Positions 10,301 to 17,482 of a DNA stretch of 30,259 bases are shown in pieces. This DNA is from a virus. The notes beneath the pieces are model-generated. The model worked only from the letters and a program-made list of their open reading frames with translations. It had not been told where the DNA came from and made no database searches. Made by a program: the position numbers and the translations under genes. Numbering within the stretch: position 1 is the stretch's first letter; every line of letters begins with the position of its first letter. Where the stretch lies: the IMG/VR virus record IMGVR_UViG_3300036835_000111, positions 1 to 30,259 of that record; one strand, 5' to 3'.

Positions 10301-10494
10301 TGATCCCTGACCGCGAGGGCGGGATGTCGTCGTTCACCGCGGGCTGGCCTGTGACTGGTTATGCGAACTACCGGGGTGTGGCGCTCAACGCTAACGACAT
10401 CATCCGCCAGTACTACTTCCTGACCACGGCGGGACCACAGAACGTAGTCATGCGCGGTCGCTACATCTTGATGCGTCCGAGGCGAATCGGATGA
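7369..10494 (+). CDS. Tail fibre: OB-like base, two collagen/collar modules, repeated C-terminal domains
   Basis: Large fibre of 1041 residues. Residues 12-85 look like a small OB fold (REVVEGTLRKYNGQYWAQV...), as in spike proteins that cap a hub. Residues 121-142 are Gly-X-Y collagen-like, followed by a phage tail collar domain (MLADGRSL...PDLFNAIGTTYG...FNLPDLRSKF). The module recurs at 326-410, also ending NNLPPYILIAQIIK. A third short Gly-rich hinge near 515 leads to a beta domain (530-605). Two tandem copies of another unit (614-730, 738-853) follow, each with VGAAGEPAF, the pattern KFP-(E/D)-GRVRL and a TLP-x-GYRPP motif. The last 120 residues resemble a TNF/C1q-like jelly roll and probably bind the receptor. 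It starts one base into the hub stop (TAATG). Confidence 0.85.
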   Translation: MPDLDLVTQPPPSISVDREVVEGTLRKYNGQYWAQVDNQAQLWGPVFGGDDSLVGKKVCLGISQKSAPFIIWPSLGGGGGSDVDVNADAAATTLAPGAPATAVVTEPSANFFHFAFGIPQGTKGDKGDKGDPGAAGTPGPPGTVYDSDQVGTIKSFSGQAVPTNWMLADGRSLLRTDYPDLFNAIGTTYGNVDSTHFNLPDLRSKFIYGAATIGGQGATGGEATHLLTGAESGQKAVSTGGRSTTHSHPTDPYLSDHGTGWAYAQNSGVAVIYIMNANTGVDNADHTHAIAASNAANAHNNLPPYILIAQIIKVTGAQINAGGALQGATGAKGDKGDKGDTGPMGTVYDTDQVGTVKTFAGKTIPTNWMLADGRSLSRTAYPDLFTAIGTTYGSVDAASFNIPDLRSRFVYGAAQADLSDVGTKGGEATHLLTGAESGTNGSGQAAYPSNPYTDYSGAGNSFIGSGGPGSQYNVYKMASNFAALQTRNADTAHNNLPPYILIAQIIKHTGVQVDSGGALVGPAGPAGAAGGQVFTQIIGDGAATSFTVNHGFNNQNVTVVVRRNSQPYDQVDCDVEHTGPSVVTVRTAPTVPAVGEYVVQVAAPGTQATLSITMDVWHTVGAAGEPAFANGWVNVGGAWGSARFRKFPEGRVRLAGAIKGPSGSACFTLPVGYRPPSGLIVAVAANADDAIVTINPDGTVVPQNNGSSIVANSCFLDGIEFDIETVSQVASIVAQPIETWHQVGAAGEPAFQNSWVNFDVATMSPVGFKKFPDGRVRLRGQVKTGTAGLVIFTLPAGYRPPLRQDFAPSGSPPGPAPPVGIAILADGTVVPSSSQGNARVSLDGMEFDTETVGAYAPGVIGPPTVTSLPLQPLDGQECYYRFTPTATPANAIPLFWHLRYDLVTAKWYPVNDPVPLEAFFAAGVSTSMGSGAWGTYDANDPRVTTPLPGIYDIETGTSETYAGVAINMNVGIGINGTVIPDREGGMSSFTAGWPVTGYANYRGVALNANDIIRQYYFLTTAGPQNVVMRGRYILMRPRRIG

Positions 10495-10979
10495 CGCGCA
10501 AGTCACTATCCGGCGCGGGGCTCAGGTCTCCATTTCTCTTTACCTACATGCAAGAGGGAGAGAATGAGGGCTATGTGCCGATGGGCAATGGCACAAACAT
10601 CACCGTCAACGCCGCTCAAAATAAGCTCCTGCGCTTTCCCAACGCGACCGGCGGCGTGTATACACCGCCTGTCGATGCGTGGCTCGAAGTCATGGTCCGG
10701 GCCGGACTTGTCTCCAAGACCGACGCGGCCTACAACTACGCGCAGATGGACCTATTCATCTCACCCGTGCCGATTATCGGCGCGCAGCATGGCTACCACT
10801 ACCTACAGCAGCATTCGCAGGTCCAGGCTTACGAGGGCTACACTGTGACCAAGTTGTGGGGTTTGGCGGCCGGGGTCGGGTATGCCGTCTCGGCGAATTG
10901 GGTGACGAGCGGCGGGACTTGGTCATATTACAACGGACCTAGCCATCTACTAATGACTGGAAAGGTGTGGGCGCGATGA
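10491..10979 (+). CDS. Putative fibre-tip or receptor-binding protein (jelly-roll-like)
   Basis: Unrecognised 162-residue protein, beta-rich with many aromatic residues. The pattern LRFPNATGGVYTPPVDAWLEVMV ... SQVQAYEGYTVTKLWGLAAGVGYAV ... HLLMTGKVWAR resembles the end of the preceding fibre (strand, extended loop, aGD-like turn, final strand). This suggests a second C1q/TNF-like tip domain encoded separately. It overlaps the fibre stop by four bases (ATGA) and its own stop overlaps the next start. The fibre assignment is inference from context and fold style; no motif proves it. Confidence 0.5.
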   Translation: MTRKSLSGAGLRSPFLFTYMQEGENEGYVPMGNGTNITVNAAQNKLLRFPNATGGVYTPPVDAWLEVMVRAGLVSKTDAAYNYAQMDLFISPVPIIGAQHGYHYLQQHSQVQAYEGYTVTKLWGLAAGVGYAVSANWVTSGGTWSYYNGPSHLLMTGKVWAR

Positions 10980-11206
10980 CTGCGCAAATCATCTGCGATG
11001 GGTGCGGCGCTCCGCTGGAGGAAGGAGCCGACTACGCATCCGCGATGTTCTCTGTGTTCGAAGCTCCACAAGGCAATCAGGCGCCGGAGCCGCCGACGCA
11101 GGTCCAACTTCACTGGCATCCCGAGCACGTCCCTGATGGGCTGACCCCGTATGAGGCGCCAGATACCGGGTCGGAGCCCGAGCCTGAACCGAAGGGGAAG
11201 GAATGA
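10976..11206 (+). CDS. Small protein with a CxxC knuckle, unknown function
   Basis: 76 residues. I chose ATG 10976, which overlaps the previous stop, over an upstream GTG at 10967. The N-terminus has IICDGCGAPL, a zinc-knuckle-like CxxC, and HWHPEH further on could supply His ligands for a single metal site. The last 20 residues are acidic and Pro-rich, probably disordered. It lies within the fibre operon, so a fibre assembly or accessory role is possible, but nothing in the sequence shows it. Confidence 0.6.
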   Translation: MTAQIICDGCGAPLEEGADYASAMFSVFEAPQGNQAPEPPTQVQLHWHPEHVPDGLTPYEAPDTGSEPEPEPKGKE

Positions 11207-11209
11207 TCC

Positions 11210-11890
11210 ATGGCGGCACCTAGCGGGCGGACGCCCATCAACAACCTGCCGTACCCGATTCAGGATGACGACGTCAATGTGCCGCGCGACGTCCAGGCGC
11301 TGGCCATGGCGCTCGACCCGACGGCGGGCGGGCTGATCATCGGCGAGGTCCGGTCATTCGCGCTGCCTGCCCCGCCGCCGCGCTGGAAGCTGTGCGATGG
11401 CGCGATTCTCGATCAAGCTGCCTATCCTGAGCTTTATGCCGCGATTGGCGGACTGTGGAACATCAGCGGCGAGACAGCATCGCAGTTCAGGTTGCCGTCG
11501 ATTGCCGGCAGGACCATCATCGGCGTCGGGCAGGGCAAGGCGAACGATGGCGTTACCAACTTGACGAATCGAACGATCGCCAATCGAGTCGGCACCGAGA
11601 AGTACCAACTTCAGGCAACGGAGGCTGCGCAGAAGGCGTTGTCGACAGGCAATGATACTCCGGATCACATCCACTCGTTGCAGTCGCTGCCGCTAACGAA
11701 CTGGACCGCGACGCACTATGCCTACGCCTCTGCCGCTGGTCCGGCGGAGATCGGCATCGAGAACGCCACTACGAGCGGCGCGTCCAACCCGCATCACCAC
11801 GACATCCCCGGGTCTGCCGCAGCGAACCCGCACGAGAACATGCAGCCGTCAATCGCACTCCTGATGTGCATCTACGCTGGGAGGTTGTAG
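11210..11890 (+). CDS. Short tail fibre with phage tail collar domain
   Basis: 226 residues. An N-terminal attachment segment (INNLPYPIQDDDVNVPRDVQALAMALD) is common at the base of actinophage fibres. It is followed by a collar domain: GEVRSFALPAPPPRWKLCDGA, then YPELYAAIGGLWN, FRLPSIAGRTIIGVGQG, and the closing motif NPHENMQPSIALLMCIYAGRL. This closing motif is the same class as NNLPPYILIAQIIK in the large fibre, giving three collar domains in two genes. A His cluster (NPHHHD) before the end could bind a metal in the trimer, as collar-type fibres often do. A weak SD, AAGGAATG, lies before the ATG. Confidence 0.8.
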   Translation: MAAPSGRTPINNLPYPIQDDDVNVPRDVQALAMALDPTAGGLIIGEVRSFALPAPPPRWKLCDGAILDQAAYPELYAAIGGLWNISGETASQFRLPSIAGRTIIGVGQGKANDGVTNLTNRTIANRVGTEKYQLQATEAAQKALSTGNDTPDHIHSLQSLPLTNWTATHYAYASAAGPAEIGIENATTSGASNPHHHDIPGSAAANPHENMQPSIALLMCIYAGRL

Positions 11891-12132
11891 TGTCAGTCCA
11901 AGTCACAGTGAGCGTCTCGTTCGAGTCGGACACAGTCGAGTCCGCAGAGGCCGAGATCAAGAGCTGGGGTCTGCCGGCCGGGGCATTCGTCTCGTCCCAG
12001 GCATCTGTCCCCGTCACGGCCGGCGTGGTTGACGAGGGTGGCGACATCGTCCCGCCGAGCGCGCCGGTGATCGAGGAGGCTCCGCCCGAACAGCCTGCCG
12101 ACGAGCCTCCGGCTGAAGAGCCCGCTCCCTAG
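11890..12132 (+). CDS. Small acidic Pro-rich tail protein, unknown function
   Basis: 80 residues from GTG 11890, which shares a base with the collar gene's TAG. The first 45 residues form a beta-alpha-beta pattern (VQVTVSVSFESDTVESAEAEIKSWGLPAGAFV). The rest is a Pro/Glu-rich tail (PPEQPADEPPAEEPAP). No family recognised. It sits between the fibres and the wedge genes and is likely translated by coupling. Confidence 0.6.
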   Translation: MSVQVTVSVSFESDTVESAEAEIKSWGLPAGAFVSSQASVPVTAGVVDEGGDIVPPSAPVIEEAPPEQPADEPPAEEPAP

Positions 12133-12133
12133 C

Positions 12134-12469
12134 ATGGCCAAGCAGCCCAACGATATTCCGCACCTGGCGTTCCCGATCAGGTTTGCCGCAGGGTACTACG
12201 TGACTGATGATCAGGACACGAACTCTGAGGTGACAACGGCCGTCCGCAACATCTGCGCGTTCGAGCGTGGCACGCGGATCGAGCGCCCGGACTTCGGCAT
12301 TTCCGATCCCACGCTCGAGGTCATGCCGATCGACGTGGACGACATCGCGAATGCCATTGCAATGTGGGAGCCGCGGGCTGAGGCTGAGATCGAAACTATC
12401 ATCGATCTCAACGGCGTCGAGACGGTGAATGTCAAGGTCGGGATGCCCGACTCGGAGACGATGCGATGA
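12134..12469 (+). CDS. Baseplate wedge protein, gp25/W-like
   Basis: 111 residues, the usual size of T4 gp25 / P2 gpW. It starts the baseplate wedge and primes sheath polymerisation. The sequence shows an N-terminal FPIRF segment, a helix (SEVTTAVRNICAFERGTRIERPDFG) that contains the family's R-x-x-P-x-F-G signature, then VMPIDVDDIANAIAMWEPRAEAEI and a final strand VNVKVGM. It overlaps the J gene start (ATGA). Order W-J-I as in P2. Confidence 0.85.
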   Translation: MAKQPNDIPHLAFPIRFAAGYYVTDDQDTNSEVTTAVRNICAFERGTRIERPDFGISDPTLEVMPIDVDDIANAIAMWEPRAEAEIETIIDLNGVETVNVKVGMPDSETMR

Positions 12470-13749
12470 GCGACCAAGCAACACCCGTTCCGCCGACCGG
12501 ATACATCCAGCTCGAACTCGTGCTCGATGTCGATACCCTGACGGAGACGGGGATGTCGTATATGGAGGATGCTTTCGACGGATGGGAACGGAATCCGGGC
12601 AACCCCGACACGATTATGATCGAGGGGTCCGGGCAGATGGCCGGTGAGGTCTATGATCAGGCCTCGCAGATGCCGCCAGAGGCGCTCGCACGGATCGGCA
12701 CGAGCATCTACAACATCCCATTCGAGGAAGGCAGCACGGCTACGGCGGATGCCCACTTCTTCTTCGACGACACAGCTCAGCCCGGCCTGATTGACTTCAA
12801 CACTCCGGTCCAGGTCCCGCACCCCTCGGGCCAGACAGTCCTGTTCGTCACCGTCGATGACATCATCGTCGCCCCGAACACGACGGTCGATGCTGAGTTG
12901 ATCGCGGACGCCGACGGGTCGGCGGCAAATGGGGCATATGGCGAGGCCACGCTCGTGGATCCGGTCGGAGGACTGGATCACATTACCGTGGATCCGAGTG
13001 CTGACGGTGGAACTGACCCTGAAACTGCTACGGAGTACCTGGACCGTCTCTCGACGACCTTGACCACTCTGACGCCGCGTCCGGTCCTCCCGGCCGATCA
13101 TGCGCTACTCGTCGCGAACAACGTCCCTGGTATCGGCAGGGCGACGGCCATCGACCTCCTCTGCCCCGGAACGGCGAGCAACCCCAGCGCGATCCGCGAC
13201 CCCAATGAACTGGCCTACTTCCAGGGTAAGACGCCGCCGCAGGGCATCCCGGCCGCCGACCTGACGGCAGAGCCCCGTTGCACCACGGTCGCTATTGTGC
13301 CGACGGCGGGCGGCGTTCCGAGCCACGCTCTGATGCAAGAGGCGTGGGATTACCTCGACGCCAACCGTGAGGTCAACTTCCTGAACTACGTGATTCCGCC
13401 GACGTACACAGGGATTGACGTCAAGGCTGAGATCCACCCGTGGCCCGGAGTTGCCCCGGCCGATGCGGTTGCGGCTGCCAAGGCGATGATCCAGACCTGG
13501 CTCGACCCGATGCAGTTCGGCTCTATCCCCGGCCCCTCGTCGGGCAAGGACTGGGCGAACGACACTCTGATCCGTCATGACGAGGCCGTTGACTTCCTCA
13601 ACCGCGCGGGCGGCGTGTGGTGGACGCGGAACGTTCAGTTGAAGAAGTCCACAGATGGCTCAGGTGCATGGACCGGCGGGGACATCGCGCTTACGGGCAA
13701 CGCGCCGCTCCCAACCGTAGGTGATCTCTCGGGGATCGTGGCTGTCTAA
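12466..13749 (+). CDS. Baseplate wedge protein J
   Basis: 427 residues, a J-type baseplate protein (P2 gpJ / T4 gp6 class), which forms the iris of the baseplate with W and I. The central region (TPVQVPHPSGQTVLFVTVDDIIVAPNTTVDAELIADADGSAANGAYG, then DPETATEYLDRLSTTLTTLTPRPVLPADHALLVANNVPGIGRATAIDL) and the C-terminal DVKAEIHPWPGVAPADAVAAAKAMIQTWLDP are typical of the family. The N-terminal 80 residues are predicted helical and contact W. The start overlaps W, and the stop overlaps the next gene (TAATG). Confidence 0.87.
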   Translation: MSDQATPVPPTGYIQLELVLDVDTLTETGMSYMEDAFDGWERNPGNPDTIMIEGSGQMAGEVYDQASQMPPEALARIGTSIYNIPFEEGSTATADAHFFFDDTAQPGLIDFNTPVQVPHPSGQTVLFVTVDDIIVAPNTTVDAELIADADGSAANGAYGEATLVDPVGGLDHITVDPSADGGTDPETATEYLDRLSTTLTTLTPRPVLPADHALLVANNVPGIGRATAIDLLCPGTASNPSAIRDPNELAYFQGKTPPQGIPAADLTAEPRCTTVAIVPTAGGVPSHALMQEAWDYLDANREVNFLNYVIPPTYTGIDVKAEIHPWPGVAPADAVAAAKAMIQTWLDPMQFGSIPGPSSGKDWANDTLIRHDEAVDFLNRAGGVWWTRNVQLKKSTDGSGAWTGGDIALTGNAPLPTVGDLSGIVAV

Positions 13750-14375
13750 TGGCCGACATCGTTCTCAGCCCGCTCGGCCAGCGCCTCCGCGAGCGCACCC
13801 AACCGCTTGCGCCCGATGACGAGACGTACGACTTCGCGCACGCCAAGCTCTGTGAAGGGATGATGCTCCCCTACGCGCAGCTTGCCGAACTCGTTGACCC
13901 TCCAGACCCGCTGCTCCCGTGGGAGCCGCTGTTCGATGTCGACCTGTGTCCATACTGGGCGCTTCCGTGGCTGGGACAGATCGTTGGAATCAGGCTCCCG
14001 TCCGGGCTGAGCGACGAGGACGCGCGGAACTTCATCAAGGACCTCGGCCCGCTCAAGCGTGGCTCGCCACAGGCAATCATCGCGGCGGCGAAGTATGCGC
14101 TCACCGGCAACAAGACGGTGATCCTGCACGAGCGCGACAATGGCGATGCGTATCTCTTGGAAGTTGTCACATTGACTTCCGAGACTCCTGATCCGGCGCT
14201 AGTGCTCCGCTACGTCATGACGCAGAAGCCGGCAGCTCTCAAGTTGACCCCACGGACGACCGATGGCTGGTTGTATCAGGATATGTCTTTGCACTACACC
14301 GGGAAGAAGTACAGCGACATCCCGGCCGAGTACAGGCTCTACAAGAACCTGACTGGCGGACCCGGTGGCGCGTGA
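13749..14375 (+). CDS. Tail protein I-like baseplate protein
   Basis: 208 residues. Follows J as gpI does in P2, and has the features of that family: LLPWEPLFDVDLCPYWALPWLGQIVGIRLPSGLSDEDARNFIK (the LP-x-LAW-QF-like region) and GSPQAIIAAAKYALTG, the conserved segment of I proteins. It connects the wedge to fibres. The last 50 residues (AALKLTPRTTDGWLYQDMSLHYTGKKYSDI) are a phage-specific tail. It ends with a TGA sharing bases with the next GTG. Confidence 0.8.
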   Translation: MADIVLSPLGQRLRERTQPLAPDDETYDFAHAKLCEGMMLPYAQLAELVDPPDPLLPWEPLFDVDLCPYWALPWLGQIVGIRLPSGLSDEDARNFIKDLGPLKRGSPQAIIAAAKYALTGNKTVILHERDNGDAYLLEVVTLTSETPDPALVLRYVMTQKPAALKLTPRTTDGWLYQDMSLHYTGKKYSDIPAEYRLYKNLTGGPGGA

Positions 14376-14551
14376 TTCAGATAACCCAAACAAATGGGGA
14401 GGTGACTATTACAGGAAATGAACGCGACTTGCGTTACCTCGCTGCGTGGGTACTAGAGGCCGCTGTCCTTGGGCAAGCACACCCGGCCTTTGTTCACAAG
14501 GATGGTGTCGCGCAGTGGCATATCATTCGTGAGTTCAACGGACGTATCTAG
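14372..14551 (+). CDS. Small unknown protein
   Basis: 59 residues from GTG 14372, which overlaps the TGA of the I-like gene (GTGA), to TAG at 14549-14551. It begins VIQITQTNGEVTITGNERDLRYLAAWV and ends IIREFNGRI. Codon use is natural and the frame fills the gap exactly up to the ribosome site of the next gene. An alternative start would be the GTG 30 bases further (14402), preceded by GGGGAG. No family recognised. Confidence 0.55.
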   Translation: MIQITQTNGEVTITGNERDLRYLAAWVLEAAVLGQAHPAFVHKDGVAQWHIIREFNGRI

Positions 14552-14561
14552 GGAGGTTCAA

Positions 14562-15344
14562 ATGAAGGGTTTCATTGCGGCGTTCGTCGTCGCATCAGCG
14601 CTCGTCGTGGCCCCGACTGCCGGGGCTGGCGGGGTCGAGAAGCAGTGGGTCTGTCACGACAAGGGCACGCCAGATGATCAGTGGGCCTTGATCGACGTGC
14701 CGACCGACGCCCAACACTTCCGGCCGAACAAGGATCACTTCCCGAGCGACGACGGTGACGGCCACAAGCACTGTGGCAAGCCTGAGGAGCCGCCGACACC
14801 GCCGTTCAACGGCAAGCTGGACTTCCAGTTGGTCTTGGCGAACTGCCCCGATGGGCAGATCGGCGTGCCGGGATTCACGGTGACGGAGACTTCGTTCAAG
14901 GACGGTGAGTCGATGGACGACGACAAGGTCATCTTCGAGTATCCGACGACATGCATCCCGGTCGTGCCCGGTCCTCCTGGCCCCGCCGGTCCGACAGGCC
15001 CGGCTGGCGCCAACGCACCGGGTACTGGCAGTGGTCCCGGTGGTGTCGGATCTGCCGGCGTGCCAGGTAAGCAGGGCCAGAGCGTCAAGCGCTGCAAGTC
15101 CAGGCGCTCAGTGACGATCACTCTGCCGAAGTCATTCAAGGGCACGAAGTCCGTCAGGGTGACTGTCGGATCCAAGGTGAAGATCGTCGCCGTCAAGGGC
15201 GGCAAGGTGAAGGTCAGCCTGAAGGGCATCCGCGAGGGGAGCGCCGCCATCCGTATCAAGAGGGGCAAGCTTCACTTCGTCAGGCAGTACGCTGTCTGCA
15301 ACGAAGGCAACCTGACCGGGATCAACGTCCCGGTCGCCGAGTAA
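14562..15344 (+). CDS. Exported Cys-rich protein with collagen-like linker
   Basis: 260 residues from ATG 14562 with SD GGGAGGTTCA. An in-frame ATG at 14469 lies inside the previous gene and lacks a ribosome site. Residues 1-22 form a Sec signal peptide ending TAGAGG. Residues 28-72 (WVCHDKG...DQWALIDVPTDAQHF...HKHC) resemble a small secreted Cys/His domain found in bacterial surface proteins. Residues 136-170 are Gly-Pro-rich and collagen-like. The C-terminal domain (about 175-247) is a beta domain bracketed by Cys178 and Cys246, starting KRCKSRRSVTITLP, similar in style to domains common in secreted proteins of Solirubrobacterales. Six cysteines outside the signal suggest three disulphides. 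The role is unknown; cell-surface modification or virion decoration are both possible. Confidence 0.75.
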   Translation: MKGFIAAFVVASALVVAPTAGAGGVEKQWVCHDKGTPDDQWALIDVPTDAQHFRPNKDHFPSDDGDGHKHCGKPEEPPTPPFNGKLDFQLVLANCPDGQIGVPGFTVTETSFKDGESMDDDKVIFEYPTTCIPVVPGPPGPAGPTGPAGANAPGTGSGPGGVGSAGVPGKQGQSVKRCKSRRSVTITLPKSFKGTKSVRVTVGSKVKIVAVKGGKVKVSLKGIREGSAAIRIKRGKLHFVRQYAVCNEGNLTGINVPVAE

Positions 15345-15377
15345 CAACAACGGGCGGAAGCCCAGAAAGGAGCGACA

Positions 15378-15884
15378 ATGCGTCGCTTGCTGTGCCTGGC
15401 CGGACTCTCGGCCATGCTGCTGATCCCGGCCGGGGCGAGTGCCCAGGCCCCCACCCTCGACCAGTCGGGGGCGCAGACGGCCACCGGCAACTACGTCCAG
15501 CGCAACGCCAGGAGCATCGTGGACGCGCGAGGTCGCGCCACCCTCGATGCCCCGGCGACGGTGCCCGCATGCGTCCAGCAGACCTCGGCACGCTTCCCGA
15601 GGTTCTACTGCCTGTTCTCGGCGGACATCAGTGACCGTGTGTTCCTCGGGTTCACGCGCGTCCACATCCGCAGCGTCCGTGGCGGCCCCACCCCTCCGCA
15701 CCACACGAAGATCGTGCGGCGGTTCCTGGTCCGGCACTTCCACTGCGTCGGCGTCGTTCAGGTGCGTGCCGGGTTCTTCCGGCCCAACGTGAGCCTGGTC
15801 GCCAAGGACTGCGTCCAGGGGCGCAGCACCTTCGACAACGGGCCGTCGGATGACGCGGCTCCGGCCCCGGCTCCGACCACCTAG
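15378..15884 (+). CDS. Exported unknown protein
   Basis: 168 residues. Residues 1-24 are a clear signal peptide (MRRLLCLAGLSAMLLIPAGASAQA). The mature part contains about four cysteines (in VPACVQQ, FYCLF, FHCVG, KDCVQ), fitting two disulphides, and a His-rich segment (PPHHTKIVRRFLVRHFHC). It ends in an Ala/Pro stretch. No family recognised. SD AAAGGAG lies 7 bases before the ATG. It is the middle of three consecutive genes for exported proteins, each with its own ribosome site, so a shared surface role is inferred. Confidence 0.65.
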   Translation: MRRLLCLAGLSAMLLIPAGASAQAPTLDQSGAQTATGNYVQRNARSIVDARGRATLDAPATVPACVQQTSARFPRFYCLFSADISDRVFLGFTRVHIRSVRGGPTPPHHTKIVRRFLVRHFHCVGVVQVRAGFFRPNVSLVAKDCVQGRSTFDNGPSDDAAPAPAPTT

Positions 15885-15901
15885 CGACACCAAGGGGGAT
15901 G

Positions 15902-15947
15902 AGGGCCTCGGCGTGGTTTCTAAAGTGGGGGCCGACGCCGGGGCCTT
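15902..15947 (+). terminator. Long GC-rich hairpin before the collagen-like gene
   Basis: 13-bp stem (left arm 15902-15914, right arm 15935-15947, two G-T wobbles) with a 20-base loop. The right arm is followed by TCAACCTTAGG, a weak T tract. It could end transcription of the two upstream exported-protein genes or control the next gene, whose SD (AGGAGGTTCA) starts 8 bases later. Confidence 0.5.
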
Positions 15948-15956
15948 CAACCTTAG

Positions 15957-16346
<390 letters not shown>

Positions 16347-16349
<3 letters not shown>

Positions 16350-16360
16350 TCGCAGCCCTG
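16347..16360 (+). repeat. TG-N3-GCAGCCCTG motif, non-coding copy 1
   Basis: TGATC followed by GCAGCCCTG. The TGA is the stop codon of the collagen-like gene. One of nine exact copies in 16.3-27.9 kb; the others are at 18014, 18929, 19555, 19915, 20685, 23462, 24056 and 27894 (position of the T of TG). Confidence 0.7.
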
Positions 16361-16363
16361 CGT

Positions 16364-16394
16364 GCGGCGGGGTGGTGAATAGCTGCCCCGCCGC
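16364..16394 (+). terminator. Hairpin terminator candidate after the exported-protein genes
   Basis: Perfect 9-bp GC stem GCGGCGGGG (16364-16372) / CCCCGCCGC (16386-16394) with a 13-base loop, 14 bases after the stop. There is no T tract, so termination would be weak or of the actinobacterial tail-less type. Confidence 0.6.
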
Positions 16395-16427
16395 TCCCTA
16401 ACCCAGTCGGAATCTGGCAGCCCGTAT

Positions 16428-16461
16428 CTTTAGGTTCCGTTTATGAACTGCGGTTAGACTT
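16428..16461 (+). promoter_or_regulatory. Promoter-like element A, copy 1
   Basis: TTTAGGTT (16429-16436), TTTATGA (16440-16446) and TTAGACTT (16454-16461) with exactly the same spacing as copies at 17599 and 26315. TAGACT fits the TAnnnT -10 consensus and TTAGGT could act as -35 at 19 bp. It lies about 50 bases before the SAP-protein gene. Confidence 0.65.
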
Positions 16462-16509
16462 ACTGCGTAGCGTAAATCGAAGGGTCACTCGACCCAATGG
16501 AGGTTCAAG

Positions 16510-17247
16510 ATGGCTCCGCCCAAGCGGAAGAAGGGCAAGAAGGCAGCGGCCGAGGCCACGGCCACCGCCACGAAGAAGAAGGGCAAGGGCCGCAAGGCTC
16601 AGGCCGAGGTGGAGGACGACGAGGACGAGGACGACGAGGACAAGCCCAAGTCCCGTGGCCGCGCCGCCAAGGACTACGGCGTCACCGGCGCCGACATCGC
16701 GCAGATGCGCGAGGACGGCCAGTCCTGGCAGGAGATCCAGGACGAGGTGGGAGCGAAGTCGGCCATCCCGCTCCGCAACCTCATGAACAAGTACCTCGCC
16801 GAGCAGGACGAGGACCAGCAGATCGACCCTGACGACGGCGACGCCATCGTCGAGGCGCGCGACGAGCAGGCCCTCGGCTGGGGCCAGATCGCGGCCCGCA
16901 GCGGGCTCACGGTCGCGGAGGTCAAGAAGGCGTACGTCGAGGCAGGCGGCGAGAACGTCGACAAGCGCGCGTACCGCTCCAAGGACGGCACGGTCCACTT
17001 CGGCGGCGGCAACGGCGCCAAGGCGGATGCCGACGACGAGGACACCGAGTCCGAGTACGACGACATGGACCGCGCGGCGCTGACCTCCGAACTCCAGGAG
17101 CGCGGGCTGAGCACCAAGGGCAAGACCTCGGTGCTCCGTTCCCGCCTGGTCGAGAACGACGCCGAGCAGGAGGACGAGGACGAGCCCGAGCCGGAGCCGG
17201 CACCCAAGAAGAAGAAGGGCAAGAAGGGCGCCAAGGCCGGCCGCTGA
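16510..17247 (+). CDS. Lys-rich SAP-domain protein with HTH-like repeats, probable DNA-binding protein
   Basis: 245 residues. Residues 1-30 are Lys/Ala-rich, like the tails of actinobacterial histone-like proteins, followed by an acidic stretch. Residues 56-96 (VTGADIAQMREDGQSWQEI...) and 112-146 (GWGQIAARSGLTVAEVKKAY) look like two helix-turn-helix units. Residues 185-215 (MDRAALTSELQERGLSTKGK) fit a SAP motif, and the C-terminus is again acidic then Lys-rich. It is monocistronic: element A and SD GGAGGTTCA upstream, hairpins downstream, and very GC-rich third positions, all suggesting high expression. It probably coats or organises phage or host DNA; alternatively it is a transcription regulator. 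Function is not proven. Confidence 0.65.
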   Translation: MAPPKRKKGKKAAAEATATATKKKGKGRKAQAEVEDDEDEDDEDKPKSRGRAAKDYGVTGADIAQMREDGQSWQEIQDEVGAKSAIPLRNLMNKYLAEQDEDQQIDPDDGDAIVEARDEQALGWGQIAARSGLTVAEVKKAYVEAGGENVDKRAYRSKDGTVHFGGGNGAKADADDEDTESEYDDMDRAALTSELQERGLSTKGKTSVLRSRLVENDAEQEDEDEPEPEPAPKKKKGKKGAKAGR

Positions 17248-17349
17248 TCTGCTGGGAGGGCGAATGCTACCCCGGGTGAACCCGCCAGCCCTGGGCGCTG
17301 GTTAGGAAAAGCCAAGGTTCGAGTAACAACATAGAGGGGTAGTATGGAG

Positions 17350-17377
17350 AGGGCCGTCCGTTTGGGCGGCCCTTTCC
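17350..17377 (+). terminator. Intrinsic terminator
   Basis: 10-bp stem AGGGCCGTCC (17350-17359) / GGGCGGCCCT (17364-17373) with one wobble, GTTT loop and TTTCC tail. Ends the SAP-protein transcript. Confidence 0.8.
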
Positions 17378-17482
17378 ACATCTTCAGGGCGCTCTTCATG
17401 GCCCATCCCTAGCCCGACCGGAGGTAGGGTCCGTACCGGGCCAGGGAGCACGCTTTCCCATCCCCTAGCGTTATGGGAGTCG

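Noticed and set aside
14469-14561. Upstream in-frame start for the exported Cys-rich protein
   Set aside because: It has no ribosome site, overlaps the small ORF at 14372, and would put 31 polar residues before an otherwise perfect signal peptide.
17285-17293. CCAGCCCTG as another motif copy
   Set aside because: It lacks the TG five bases upstream that all nine exact copies have, so it was not counted.
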